Source: Paenibacillus jilunlii (GTDB lineage: Bacteria > Bacillota > Bacilli > Paenibacillales > Paenibacillaceae). From it: DNA of 64,000 nt. Within the stretch, counting starts at the first letter, position 1; the number at the start of each line of letters is the position of its first letter. Below are positions 15,424 to 23,189 of this stretch, piece after piece. The notes beneath the pieces are model-generated. The model was not told the DNA's origin, made no database searches, and worked only from the letters and a program-made list of their open reading frames with translations. Made by a program: the position numbers and the translations under genes. The stretch covers positions 124,001 through 188,000 of the forward strand of contig NZ_FNGM01000004.1 of NCBI RefSeq assembly GCF_900102965.1. Direction: 5' to 3'.

Positions 15424-17379
15424 ATGAAAATCATCCTGGCTACATTAAATGCCAAATATATTCATACCTCGCTGGCCATCCGCCTTCTGAAGGCGTACAG
15501 TGAGCATGAGTTCAAGGATATCCATTTGGCGGAATATACCATCAAAGATCCCGTGATGAATATCGTGTCCGACCTCTTCCAGAAGAAACCGGATGTGATC
15601 GGGTTTTCCTGTTATATCTGGAATATTGAAGAGACCGTCAAGGTGATCGGGATTCTCAAGCAAGTGATGCCTGAGGTTACGGTTGTGCTGGGCGGGCCGG
15701 AAGTATCGTATGAGCCGCTTTACTGGATGCAGCGGGAGGCCGGGATTGATTTTGTCGTGAACGGCGACGGGGAAGAGACCTTCCACCATCTGCTCCAGGA
15801 GCTGCGGGATGACCGCAAGTTTCATTTTGTCTATGGAGCTGCGTACCGCAAAGGCGAAGAGCTGATCGTCAATCCGCCGCGTCCCAAAAGCGATCTGAAC
15901 ACCCTGCCGTCCCCGCACCGGTTCCCGGATGATCTGCCGGATCTCGGCAAGCGGATTGTCTATTTTGAGACCAGCCGGGGTTGTCCGTTCAACTGCCAGT
16001 TCTGCCTGTCCAGTATTGAGGTGGGTGTGCGGTACTATGATATTGAACGGGTGAAGTCGGATCTGCTCTATCTGATTGAGAATGGTGCCAAAGTCATCAA
16101 ATTTCTCGACCGCACCTTCAATATCAACCGCAATTACGCGATGGAAATGTTCCAGTTCCTGATCGACAACCATCAGGGCTGTGTGTTCCAGTTCGAGATT
16201 ACAGCGGATATTATGCGTCCCGAGGTGCTGGATTTCCTCGCTGAGAACGCACCTCCGGGCATTTTCCGCTTCGAAATAGGCGTGCAGTCCACCAATGATG
16301 AGACGAATGAGCTGGTCAAACGCCGCCAGAACTTCACCAAGCTGTCCCGCACCGTCATGAAAATCAAAGCCAGCGGCAACATCGATCAGCATCTTGATTT
16401 GATTGCCGGGCTGCCGCAGGAGGATTATGCCACCTTCCGCAAAACCTTCAATGATGTATTTGCCATGGAGCCGGAAGAGCTTCAGCTCGGGTTCCTCAAA
16501 ATGCTGCGCGGCACCGGGCTGCGGGCCCAGGCGGCCAAATACAACTATACGTATATGGAGCACGCGCCATATGAGATTCTGAGCAGCCATGTGATGCCGT
16601 TCTCCGACATTATCCGCCTCAAGCGGCTGGAGGATGTGCTGGAGAAGTATTGGAACAGCCACAGGCTGGATCACTCGGTGAAATACCTGATCCGCCATGT
16701 GTTCAAATCGCCGTTCGATTTCTTCCAGGAGTTCGGCGATTACTGGGAGGCGCGGGGCTGGCAGAAGATCGGCCATCAGCTGGAAGATCTGTTCACCCGG
16801 CTCCATGCCTTTCTGACGGACCGCAGAACGGATTCCATGCCCATCATCACGGGACTGATGAAGCTGGATTATTTCCTGGGCCACAAATATAAGCCGCGTA
16901 AAATCTGGTGGGATATTACGCTGGACAAATCGGAGTGGTCCCATTATATGCAGAAGATCGCCGGTCATCCGGAGCGTCTCTCTGCCAGGCTGGCAGATGC
17001 GGGTTTCAGCGAGCGGGAGCTGCAAAAGTTCACTGTACTCGAAGTGCTGCCGTTCCGTCTGGAAGCCGTGCTGGACTCGATCAGCGGACTGCGCTTTGAC
17101 CCGGAAGCCGTGGCTGTTGCTGAAGGGGCCGGACATGCTGACGGTATGCCGGACAACTTCAGTCCGGCAGGCGGCATGGAGGCAGGTGCGGGAGCTGCTG
17201 CGGCTAAGATGGGGGCTGCGAATACGGCAGCGTTAGCTGAGATGCCGCTTGCGGCAGCGGACAAGAGTTCCACCGCTCTGGCGGAAGCTCTGCCGGATGC
17301 CGGTGGAAGCACCCTGCTGGTCGTCATGTACCAGCAGGACGAGAGCCAGCGGGCGCAATATTACGCGCTGCCTTTGTAG
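15424..17379 (+). CDS. B12-binding-domain radical SAM protein (DUF4080 type)
   Basis: A 651-aa enzyme with an N-terminal cobalamin-binding-like Rossmann domain (1-130, GFSCYIWNIEETVKVIG and VVLGGPEVSYEP) and a radical SAM core with the CX3CX2C cluster RGCPFNCQFC (Cys187, Cys191, Cys194). The C-terminal portion matches the DUF4080 pattern. Near the end (about 560-635) is a low-complexity Ala/Gly-rich insert that looks like lineage-specific filler. The substrate is unknown. It follows recQ by 15 bp and precedes a GNAT gene by 33 bp, so the three probably share a transcript. Confidence 0.88.
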   Translation: MKIILATLNAKYIHTSLAIRLLKAYSEHEFKDIHLAEYTIKDPVMNIVSDLFQKKPDVIGFSCYIWNIEETVKVIGILKQVMPEVTVVLGGPEVSYEPLYWMQREAGIDFVVNGDGEETFHHLLQELRDDRKFHFVYGAAYRKGEELIVNPPRPKSDLNTLPSPHRFPDDLPDLGKRIVYFETSRGCPFNCQFCLSSIEVGVRYYDIERVKSDLLYLIENGAKVIKFLDRTFNINRNYAMEMFQFLIDNHQGCVFQFEITADIMRPEVLDFLAENAPPGIFRFEIGVQSTNDETNELVKRRQNFTKLSRTVMKIKASGNIDQHLDLIAGLPQEDYATFRKTFNDVFAMEPEELQLGFLKMLRGTGLRAQAAKYNYTYMEHAPYEILSSHVMPFSDIIRLKRLEDVLEKYWNSHRLDHSVKYLIRHVFKSPFDFFQEFGDYWEARGWQKIGHQLEDLFTRLHAFLTDRRTDSMPIITGLMKLDYFLGHKYKPRKIWWDITLDKSEWSHYMQKIAGHPERLSARLADAGFSERELQKFTVLEVLPFRLEAVLDSISGLRFDPEAVAVAEGAGHADGMPDNFSPAGGMEAGAGAAAAKMGAANTAALAEMPLAAADKSSTALAEALPDAGGSTLLVVMYQQDESQRAQYYALPL

Positions 17380-17412
17380 GCAGGCCCGCTTGGGCAGGGA
17401 AGGGGAGAGAGA

Positions 17413-17937
17413 ATGAACACTGCTGTTTCTTTGTGTTTATATGAAGAAAAGTACAAGGAAGACCTGCTTGCCTTTGAGCTGCCGCCGGAGCAGGCGGAGT
17501 TCACCGGTTTGCCGGAAGAGACCTTGTCTGAAGCTTTAGCCAACCCCGATAAATCGGCTGTCGTCATTGCCCGGAAGGAACAGGCTGTGGGCTTTTTTAT
17601 TCTTCACCGTGGAGAGGGGATTGCGGACTTTTACCCGAATACAACCGGGGCCATACTGCTGCGTGCGTTCCTGATTAACTATGCCAGCCAAGGCCAGGGA
17701 ATAGCCAAAGCTGCGCTGGTGCTGCTGCCGGACTTCATCAGAACTCATTTTCCATTGATCCGCGAAATTGTACTTGCTGTCAACGAGCGGAATATTGCTG
17801 CCGCAAGCCTCTACTCCAGAGCAGGCTTTCTTGATAAAGGGCTCCGCCGCAGCGGGCACAAGGGGCCGCAGAAAGTGCTTCAATATGGATTAGGAGAGCC
17901 AATGGTAGAGGTTCGTTCAGCCTCGGAATTTATGTAA
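17413..17937 (+). CDS. GNAT family N-acetyltransferase
   Basis: The 174-aa protein has a GNAT fold: acetyl-CoA binding is expected at the NYASQGQGIAKAAL segment (about 94-108, related to the R/QxxGxG/A loop), followed by VNERNIAAASLYSRAGF (about 123-139), the typical motif B. GGAAGGGGAG precedes the ATG. It is the last gene of the recQ-side transcript. The acceptor could be a protein, antibiotic or small amine and cannot be predicted. Confidence 0.85.
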   Translation: MNTAVSLCLYEEKYKEDLLAFELPPEQAEFTGLPEETLSEALANPDKSAVVIARKEQAVGFFILHRGEGIADFYPNTTGAILLRAFLINYASQGQGIAKAALVLLPDFIRTHFPLIREIVLAVNERNIAAASLYSRAGFLDKGLRRSGHKGPQKVLQYGLGEPMVEVRSASEFM

Positions 17938-17952
17938 TAAAATGGCTTGTGC

Positions 17953-17958
17953 TATAAT
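17953..17958 (+). promoter_or_regulatory. Extended -10 promoter of the antitoxin RNA
   Basis: TGCTATAAT (17950s, hexamer TATAAT at 17953-17958) is a consensus extended -10 element; the -35 region is poor, as is usual for this class. Predicted start near 17965. Confidence 0.65.
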
Positions 17959-17963
17959 ACAAT

Positions 17964-17994
17964 AAAAAAGGAGCTGTGTCACCAGCACAGCCCC
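17964..17994 (-). terminator. Terminator of the toxin mRNA
   Basis: On the minus strand a GGCTGTGC...CACAGCTCC-type stem (17970-17994) is followed by six U (A run at 17964-17969). Confidence 0.75.
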
Positions 17995-18085
17995 GTTGTA
18001 CAACCACTGCTGAAGAGCAGCCGGTCGTCCCGTTTTATTTGGTTGGAGTAGACCGTTACCTTACAGGGGCGGTCTATTTCTTTTT
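17965..18085 (+). ncRNA. Candidate antisense antitoxin RNA
   Basis: A ~120-nt RNA is bounded by an extended -10 promoter (17953-17958) and a terminator (18049-18085). It runs toward the small toxin gene and overlaps its last codons and whole 3' untranslated part by about 120 nt. Its 5' half has the hairpin CTGCT-GAAG-AGCAG (18008-18021), and it carries GTTGTACAA (17995-18003), which is also present in the toxin mRNA leader (18203-18211). The convergent 3'-overlap layout is that of txpA/ratA and bsrG/SR4 type I systems. The RNA itself is inferred. Confidence 0.65.
18049..18085 (+). terminator. Terminator of the antitoxin RNA
   Basis: TAGACCG (18049-18055) pairs with CGGTCTA (18070-18076), followed by TTTCTTTTT. 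The stem overlaps the toxin stop codon on the other strand. Confidence 0.75.
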
Positions 18086-18157
18086 AATGTAGCCGAGCAG
18101 TGCCAATATGAACATACCGAACATGAACATTAGGGTAATAGCATCTTTAACGTCCAT
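18074..18157 (-). CDS. Small hydrophobic peptide, holin-like type I toxin candidate
   Basis: A 27-codon frame starting MDVKDAITLMFMFGMF and ending GYIKKK: a short acidic start, one membrane helix of about 17 residues and a lysine tail. This matches the small "putative holin-like toxin" peptides common in Paenibacillus and Bacillus. The ATG is preceded by an unusually strong GGAGGTGGAGG site. An extended -10 promoter (TGATATGAT, hexamer 18216-18221) lies about 60 bp upstream and a terminator lies at 17964-17994. An antisense RNA gene overlaps its 3' end. Such peptides insert in the membrane when the antitoxin RNA is lost. Too short for ordinary gene callers. Confidence 0.8.
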   Translation of the reverse strand: MDVKDAITLMFMFGMFILALLGYIKKK

Positions 18158-18215
18158 TACCTCCACCTCCCCCAGGGAGTGCGCCTGCTGCTCATGAACA
18201 TTGTTGTACAAGAGA

Positions 18216-18221
18216 ATCATA
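18216..18221 (-). promoter_or_regulatory. Extended -10 promoter of the toxin mRNA
   Basis: On the minus strand TGATATGAT gives an extended -10; predicted start near 18209, leaving a ~52-nt leader that includes GTTGTACAA (18203-18211). Confidence 0.55.
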
Positions 18222-18276
18222 TCACATTTAGTATGTTAAAAAATGGAGCATTAGTAGATTTATAGCGGAAAAATAC

Positions 18277-18315
18277 AAAGACAGGCTTTCCGTAACGGAC
18301 GGAGAGCCTGTCTTT
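18277..18315. terminator. Bidirectional-looking terminator downstream of the hydrolase gene
   Basis: AAAGACAGGCT (18277-18287) and AGCCTGTCTTT (18304-18314) form a perfect stem with A/T flanks, ending the minus-strand hydrolase transcript. Confidence 0.8.
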
Positions 18316-18335
18316 TATACGTTTTTACCTGATAG

Positions 18336-19298
18336 CTAAGGAGCAACCGGCTGAAGCATCAGGGATTCCGCCGGAAGATGCCGGACGAGCCAGTCCAGCA
18401 CATCCGCAGTCACCTCATCCCGGTTGACCTCGTTGAGCATTTCGTGCCTGCCTTCCGGATACAGCCTGTATTCCACATCTGAAATTCCATGCTCCCGGTA
18501 GATTTCTGCCAGTCGCAGCACGCCTTGACCGTTCATACCGACCGGGTCTTTGGCTCCAGCGAATAAGTATACAGGTTTATCCTTGCACAGGGTAACCAGT
18601 GTTTCGCGGGAATGGATATCCCGCAGCAGCCGGAAGAAATCGCGGAAGAACCGGGTGGTGCAAATCGCTCCGCAGAATGGATCAGCGATGAAGCGGTCCA
18701 CCTCCTGCGTATCACTGCTCAGCCAGTCAAAAGCGGTCCTCACCGGCGTGAAGGACCGGTTATATGGACCAAACACAATCCCATTCAGCAGAACACTGCG
18801 GTGGCGCATCCCCTGCAGCCTGAATTGCAGACCCGCCAGTGATTCTCCGAGCCGGAGCATCGTGCGCGGCCCGTTAGTGCCGCTGAGAATGAATCCGGCA
18901 TAGATGTCCCGGCCCTCCTCACACATCAGCTTCTGTGCCAGAAAGGAGCCCATGCTGTGGGCCAGGAGAAAGATCGGCAGGCCCTCATGCCGGGAGCGGG
19001 CGATTCCGGCGAGCTGGAGCAGATTGCGCCGCATCCAGTAGAATCCATTCTCGCCGGTATCGCCGAGCAGCTCAACCCGGCCTGCGGTTAGCCCGTGGCC
19101 GCGGTGGTCATTGGCATACACCGCATAGCCTGCTCCTGTGAGCGCCGCTGCAAACCGGGCATACCGGGCGGCTGTTTCACACATGCCGTGGGCAATCTGG
19201 ACAATCCCCCTGACCGGAGCCTCCGGTTCCGGCAGCCATTCATACACATGAATGGCGACCCCCAGCGGATCGGTCATCTTAAAAGTGTTTTCCCTCAT
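18336..19298 (-). CDS. Alpha/beta hydrolase, monoacylglycerol lipase-like
   Basis: The 320-aa product has the serine hydrolase layout: an oxyanion-region IVQIAHGMCET, a YANDHRGHGLT segment, nucleophile elbow AHSMGSF (Ser in GxSxG-like HSMGS), an acidic residue in LFAGAKDPVG and a final histidine in YPEGRHEMLNE. This is the Hydrolase_4/lysophospholipase pattern. ATG 19298 (MRENTFKMTD) has AGGAGG at 6-7 nt, so a start 47 codons further upstream is rejected; the upstream part is repeat DNA. It is probably cytoplasmic; the natural ester is unknown. Confidence 0.9.
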   Translation of the reverse strand: MRENTFKMTDPLGVAIHVYEWLPEPEAPVRGIVQIAHGMCETAARYARFAAALTGAGYAVYANDHRGHGLTAGRVELLGDTGENGFYWMRRNLLQLAGIARSRHEGLPIFLLAHSMGSFLAQKLMCEEGRDIYAGFILSGTNGPRTMLRLGESLAGLQFRLQGMRHRSVLLNGIVFGPYNRSFTPVRTAFDWLSSDTQEVDRFIADPFCGAICTTRFFRDFFRLLRDIHSRETLVTLCKDKPVYLFAGAKDPVGMNGQGVLRLAEIYREHGISDVEYRLYPEGRHEMLNEVNRDEVTADVLDWLVRHLPAESLMLQPVAP

Positions 19299-19318
19299 AC
19301 CGTTCCTCCTAAAAGTTT

Positions 19319-19407
19319 TGTGAGCCATACTTCTTGGAGATTGCTGCGTACAAAACTTACTTCGGAAGCATAGGCTTGGTTCTGTGAGCCATACTTCTTG
19401 GAGATTG
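19319..19407. repeat. Perfect 25-bp direct repeat flanking a dispersed repeat copy
   Basis: The same 25 bp (starting TGTGAGCCATACTTC) occur at 19319-19343 and 19383-19407. Between them at 19350-19377 lies an inverted copy of the repeat family seen at 6232-6357 (TTCGGAAGCATAGGCTT). Both lie upstream of the hydrolase start. Confidence 0.85.
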
Positions 19408-19522
19408 AGCAATAATGTAACAGTAAAGCGGACACACAATAAAATTTTCCTGCAACCGCTTCGGAGGTATGGACCTGGGTTTGAGTCTTACCCGTTAATT
19501 AATATGCGGACCCAGGCCTGGC

Positions 19523-20491
19523 TTATGGCAGATAAGAACGCAGCACCGTGGAGTGGCCTTCGATTCCGTAAGCCCCAAGGGTGGATGGAAGCAGGTAGCA
19601 TTCTCCAGCCGAATAAGGCTGGGAGCCGCCTTCCCAGGTCAGATGCCCGCTGCCTTCGCAGACCACGAGAATGGTGAAGCTGTCCGGTGTGGTGGAGAGG
19701 CTCCATTCTCCGTTTACGACCCCTTTTTCTACAATAAAGTAGGGGGAAGCGGCAATCTGCAGCCACTCTCCGGCCACGGCACCATCTGTCTTCATGGAGG
19801 TTGCGCCTGCACCTTCATATGCGGTTACGTTAAGCGAATCCTCGATATGAAGCTCACGCGGTTTGCCATCCAGATTCGGACGGTCGTAGTCGTAAATCCG
19901 GTATGTAGTGTCGGAGTTCTGCTGAATTTCCGCTACAACCACTCCGGCGCAGAGTGCGTGAACCGTTCCGGCCGGGATGTAGAAGGCGTCACCGGCGGAG
20001 ACAGTGATTTCCTGCATGCTGTCCATGACCGTACCGCTTTCCAGCGCCTCGCGCAGGCTTTCGCGGGTTACACCATCTTTAAGACCGTAGATAATTTTGG
20101 CGCCCGGTTTGGCGTCCAGCACGTACCACATTTCTGTTTTGCCCAGTTCTCCCTTTGGCAATCCTGCATAATCATCCGTAGGATGCACCTGTACTGACAG
20201 ATTATCGTTGCAATCCAGCAGCTTGATCAGCAGCGGGAACCGGCCGCCGTCCTTCGGGCTGCCCTTGCTGCCGAACCATTCTTGGCCGAACTGCTCGCGG
20301 ATCTGATCCAATCCTTGTCCGGCAAGCTCGCCATTGAGCACCGAAGAGGTGCCGTTGGGATGATCGGCTATCATCCATCCTTCGCCAATGTGGCCTTCCG
20401 GCAGCTCCAGGCCGAATTTTTCCAGGGCCCGGCCGCCCCATACACGTTCTTTGAACTCCGGTTGAAATTTTAGAGGATAAGGCTTAGTCAT
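19523..20491 (-). CDS. manA: Mannose-6-phosphate isomerase, class I
   Basis: ManA interconverts fructose-6-phosphate and mannose-6-phosphate, feeding mannose use and GDP-mannose synthesis. The 322-aa length fits the short Bacillus type. Zinc-ligand motifs of the cupin are visible: QVHPTDDYA, GKTEMWYVLDAKPGA and YIPAGTVHAL. Start at ATG 20491 rather than the GTG one codon before; GGAAGGA is upstream. It follows the VOC gene by 40 bp and may be read from the same minus-strand transcript as mnmL-mnmM. Confidence 0.93.
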   Translation of the reverse strand: MTKPYPLKFQPEFKERVWGGRALEKFGLELPEGHIGEGWMIADHPNGTSSVLNGELAGQGLDQIREQFGQEWFGSKGSPKDGGRFPLLIKLLDCNDNLSVQVHPTDDYAGLPKGELGKTEMWYVLDAKPGAKIIYGLKDGVTRESLREALESGTVMDSMQEITVSAGDAFYIPAGTVHALCAGVVVAEIQQNSDTTYRIYDYDRPNLDGKPRELHIEDSLNVTAYEGAGATSMKTDGAVAGEWLQIAASPYFIVEKGVVNGEWSLSTTPDSFTILVVCEGSGHLTWEGGSQPYSAGECYLLPSTLGAYGIEGHSTVLRSYLP

Positions 20492-20531
20492 CACTGCATC
20501 TTCCTTCCCGATTATAGAATAATGTGCTTAC

Positions 20532-20924
20532 TTACCTGTTTTGTGCAGATTCGAAGAATTCCAGCTTCTCTCCATCCGGCCCGTCAAAAAAGAAATAGCG
20601 GCTGCCGTTCGCCAGCGTTGAGATCCCGGTTAGAGCAGGTATGCCGAGTGCGGCAATTCTTCTGTGCTCTTCCTCAATATCATCTACCGTGAAGGCGGCA
20701 TGACTTACTCTTCCTTCCTGGGGCAGGCCTTCAAACACCCGTTCAATCAATTCTACCTCTACACTGGCCTGTCCGGGAAAGCTTAGAAAAGCCAGGCGCA
20801 ACCCGTCCCCCGCTTCGCCCAGAATGCTGCGCAAGGTTAACCCGATGACCTCCTGGTAAAATTGCAGCGAACGCTCCAGATTGTTCACTTTGATGCCAAT
20901 GTGCTCCATCTTGGTTACGGCCAC
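20532..20924 (-). CDS. VOC family protein (glyoxalase I-like)
   Basis: A 130-aa vicinal oxygen chelate protein with two beta-alpha-beta-beta-beta units: MEHIGIKVNNLERSLQFYQEVIGL at the start and SHAAFTVDDIEEEHRRI in the second half, ending FDGPDGEKLEFFE. Metal-ligand positions (His near 8, Glu in VEVELIE, His in SHAAF, Glu in LEFFE) resemble lactoylglutathione lyase, but the substrate is uncertain in this broad family. GTG 20924 abuts the stop codon of mnmM, indicating translational coupling. Confidence 0.85.
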   Translation of the reverse strand: MAVTKMEHIGIKVNNLERSLQFYQEVIGLTLRSILGEAGDGLRLAFLSFPGQASVEVELIERVFEGLPQEGRVSHAAFTVDDIEEEHRRIAALGIPALTGISTLANGSRYFFFDGPDGEKLEFFESAQNR

Positions 20925-21530
20925 TTACAGATCAGCTCCTTTTTTCTTCTCGACCGCCAGCGTGTAAGGGGCGGAGGCCCGCTGCAGCTGGCGGTAGACG
21001 ATCGCTTGCGCCTGGCGGGACGGAAGGCCTGCCGCCCAGGCTTCCACGGCGGCGGCTTCCCGGTCCCCGCCTTCGTGGCCGGGATAGAGGACGGCCGTGA
21101 TGATGCCGCCCGGCCGCAGCAGCGCGAGCGCGGCCTCCAGCGCGGCCAGCGTGCCCGCCGGCTCGGTGATGATGGTCTTGTCGGCATCGCCCGAGGGCAG
21201 ATAGCCGAGATTGAACATCACCGCCGAGACCGTTCCGCGCCAGTCCGGCGGAACGGCTTCCGCCATTGCTGCATGGCTCTGCAGCAGCAGCGTTACGGGA
21301 GACAGCGCCGCCTGCGCTTCCTCCCGGGCCAGCCGCAGGCGCTCCTCGGCCAGAGCCAGCGCCGCAGGCTGGATGTCGAAGCCGTACACCCCGCCGCGCG
21401 GCCCGGCCGCCTTGGCGAGGAACAGCGTGTCGGCACCGGTGCCCACGGTGGCGTCAATCGCCCGGCCGCCCGGCTGGAGGCGGCCCTCCGTTAATTTATG
21501 AGCAAAGCTAAGGACCGACATAAAGCCCAT
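20925..21530 (-). CDS. mnmM: tRNA 5-aminomethyl-2-thiouridine methyltransferase MnmM (YtqB type)
   Basis: A 201-aa class I SAM methyltransferase: motif I AIDATVGTGADTLFLAK (about 24-40), FDIQPAALALAEERL (motif II) and the YtqB-type VMFNLGYLPSGDADKTIIT (about 105-124). B. subtilis YtqB, renamed MnmM, methylates nm5s2U34 to mnm5s2U34 in tRNA. The gene overlaps the stop of the radical SAM gene mnmL by one base (TAATG), the same gene pair as ytqA-ytqB of B. subtilis, which supports the call. Confidence 0.9.
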   Translation of the reverse strand: MGFMSVLSFAHKLTEGRLQPGGRAIDATVGTGADTLFLAKAAGPRGGVYGFDIQPAALALAEERLRLAREEAQAALSPVTLLLQSHAAMAEAVPPDWRGTVSAVMFNLGYLPSGDADKTIITEPAGTLAALEAALALLRPGGIITAVLYPGHEGGDREAAAVEAWAAGLPSRQAQAIVYRQLQRASAPYTLAVEKKKGADL

Positions 21531-22486
21531 TAGCTCTTCCTCCAGTATTTACCCTGCCAGGTATCCCGGGCAAGCAATTCATCATCAATGGCGTTCAGCA
21601 CTTCCCATTTCTTAAGGCTCCACAGCGGCCCGATCAGCAGGTCGCGCGGGGCATCGCCGGTCAGGCGGTGCACAATCATTTCCGGCGGAAGGAGCTCAAG
21701 GGAATCGGCGATCAGCTTCACATATTCGTCCTGCTCCAGAAAACGCAGGAGGCCGGCTTCATATTGCTTCACCATCGGCGTTTTGCGCATCAGGTGCAGC
21801 AGATGGATTTTGATGCCCTGCACGTCCATGTTCGCCACTGCGGACACTGTATCCAGCATCATTTCATGAGTTTCCTGCGGCAGGCCGTGAATAATGTGCG
21901 TGCAGACACGGATGCCATGACGGCGAAGCTTCTGGACGGCGTCAATGTAGCACTGCGTATCATGCGCCCGGTTAATCAGCTCAGAGGTAGAGTCATGAAT
22001 GGTTTGCAGGCCCATCTCGATCCAGAGATAGGTCCGCTGGTTCAGCTCAGCCAGGTATTCGACCACATCATCAGGGAGGCAGTCGGGACGCGTAGCGATA
22101 GACAGGCCGACTACGCCCGGCTGCTGCAGAATAACTTCATAATATTCTCTGAGTTCCTCGACTGGAGCATACGTGTTCGTATAAGCCTGAAAGTAACCGA
22201 TATATTTGGCATACGGCCATTTCAGATGCTGCCTGTCCCGTACATTATTGAACTGGGTCACCAGATCATCGCGGCGGCTGCCGGCGAAATCCCCGGAGCC
22301 TCTGGCGCTGCAAAAGGTACAGCCTCCCTTGGCGATGGAGCCGTCGCGGTTGGGACAGGTAAAGCCGGCATCGAGCATGACTTTGAACACCTTGGTGTCC
22401 ATATGCTCACGCATTTCATAATTCCAGGTATGGAAACGTTTATCCCCCCACAGCAGTGGAGAAGAGGTCTGTAGAAGGTTGGACAT
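21530..22486 (-). CDS. mnmL: Radical SAM tRNA-modification protein MnmL (YtqA type)
   Basis: The 318-aa protein belongs to the YtqA/TIGR01212 radical SAM group: cluster cysteines Cys44, Cys56 and Cys59 in GFTCPNRDGS...GGCTFC, then RDDLVTQFNNVRDRQH and YIGYFQAYTNTYAP. YtqA was shown in B. subtilis and Streptococcus mutans to be needed for mnm5s2U formation and named MnmL. It should act before MnmM, encoded next in the operon. ATG 22486 has AAGGAGT upstream. Confidence 0.9.
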   Translation of the reverse strand: MSNLLQTSSPLLWGDKRFHTWNYEMREHMDTKVFKVMLDAGFTCPNRDGSIAKGGCTFCSARGSGDFAGSRRDDLVTQFNNVRDRQHLKWPYAKYIGYFQAYTNTYAPVEELREYYEVILQQPGVVGLSIATRPDCLPDDVVEYLAELNQRTYLWIEMGLQTIHDSTSELINRAHDTQCYIDAVQKLRRHGIRVCTHIIHGLPQETHEMMLDTVSAVANMDVQGIKIHLLHLMRKTPMVKQYEAGLLRFLEQDEYVKLIADSLELLPPEMIVHRLTGDAPRDLLIGPLWSLKKWEVLNAIDDELLARDTWQGKYWRKS

Positions 22487-22540
22487 GCGGTACTCCTTTC
22501 TCTAAAATATAAGGATTTATCTGTCCCGCGCCATCAATCA

Positions 22541-22598
22541 TCCTTATATTTCTCGCTGAAACGAAACGCCCTTGCAAAAAGGCGAAGCCGTTTCTACT
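22541..22598. repeat. Dispersed repeat element, short copy
   Basis: TTTCTCGCTGAAACG (22549-22563) and GGCGAAGCCGTTTCT (22581-22595) recur, in the same order and strand, at 24214-24302, where a longer insert separates them. GAAACG/CGTTTC gives each copy an inverted-repeat character. Confidence 0.7.
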
Positions 22599-22693
22599 TA
22601 ACCTTTCCATTGTATCAAAAATCAGCGGTGAACGTAACATGAAGGCCGCTGGAATTGAGGCGGAAAATAGGCCGGAATAATAGCGTTTTCATC

Positions 22694-22722
22694 TTGATAA
22701 TGCTTACACCTTATGTTATATT
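22694..22722 (+). promoter_or_regulatory. Sigma-A promoter of the 60-aa gene
   Basis: TTGATA (22694-22699), 17 bp, TATATT (22717-22722); predicted leader of about 90 nt. Confidence 0.6.
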
Positions 22723-22820
22723 TAAAATGTAAAAAAGCCGCTGCAGCCCACATAATTTTTATATCATGAATTCATAATTTCGTGTCGCAAGGTTCATAAT
22801 AAATTCAAGAGGTGATCACG

Positions 22821-23003
22821 ATGAATTCTCAAACGGCTTATGCCGAAGGCAAAGGCTCCATTGATGTGCAGCTGACTCCCGACGAAGCGCTGGCGCTTAC
22901 GGGCGTTGAATTTAACGGCAATCACAAGATCAAGACGGAAGCACAGCGCAAGATCCGCAATGCCTTCGAGAAGACATTTGATTTTAAGTCTTCTGCCAAG
23001 TAG
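22821..23003 (+). CDS. Small protein of unknown function
   Basis: A 60-aa protein (MNSQTAYAEGKGSIDVQLTP... ending KTFDFKSSAK) with no family I recognise. It has its own promoter (22694-22722), an AGAGGTG site before ATG 22821 and a terminator (23048-23104), so it is a monocistronic gene and probably real. No membrane segment; a mixed acidic/basic helical second half. Confidence 0.7.
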   Translation: MNSQTAYAEGKGSIDVQLTPDEALALTGVEFNGNHKIKTEAQRKIRNAFEKTFDFKSSAK

Positions 23004-23047
23004 ACTAAGAATTGCATGAAACCATGGACCCCAATTCCAAATACAAC

Positions 23048-23104
23048 AAAAGGGAGTTCTTCATCCGGCCGTACCAGGCCAGGTGGAGAATTCCTTTTTT
23101 TTCG
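23048..23104 (+). terminator. Terminator after the 60-aa gene
   Basis: AAGGGAGTTCTTC and GGAGAATTCCTT form a long imperfect stem followed by eight T. Confidence 0.78.
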
Positions 23105-23189
23105 GTGAAATCCCTTTACATTTGCGGACAAGTTCGGCACAATATTGCAAGTGACAGTGTACGTATTAGAGAAAGCGGAGGAATACCTT

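Larger units (their letters stand above)
22487..22820. other. Intergenic region with a dispersed inverted-repeat element and a promoter
   Basis: No gene in about 330 bp. It holds the repeat element at 22541-22598 and, further on, the promoter of the 60-aa gene at 22694-22722. Confidence 0.6.

Noticed and set aside
15445..17136. 563-codon open frame on the minus strand
   Set aside because: It lies wholly antisense to the radical SAM gene, has no family motif and reflects codon bias of the real gene.
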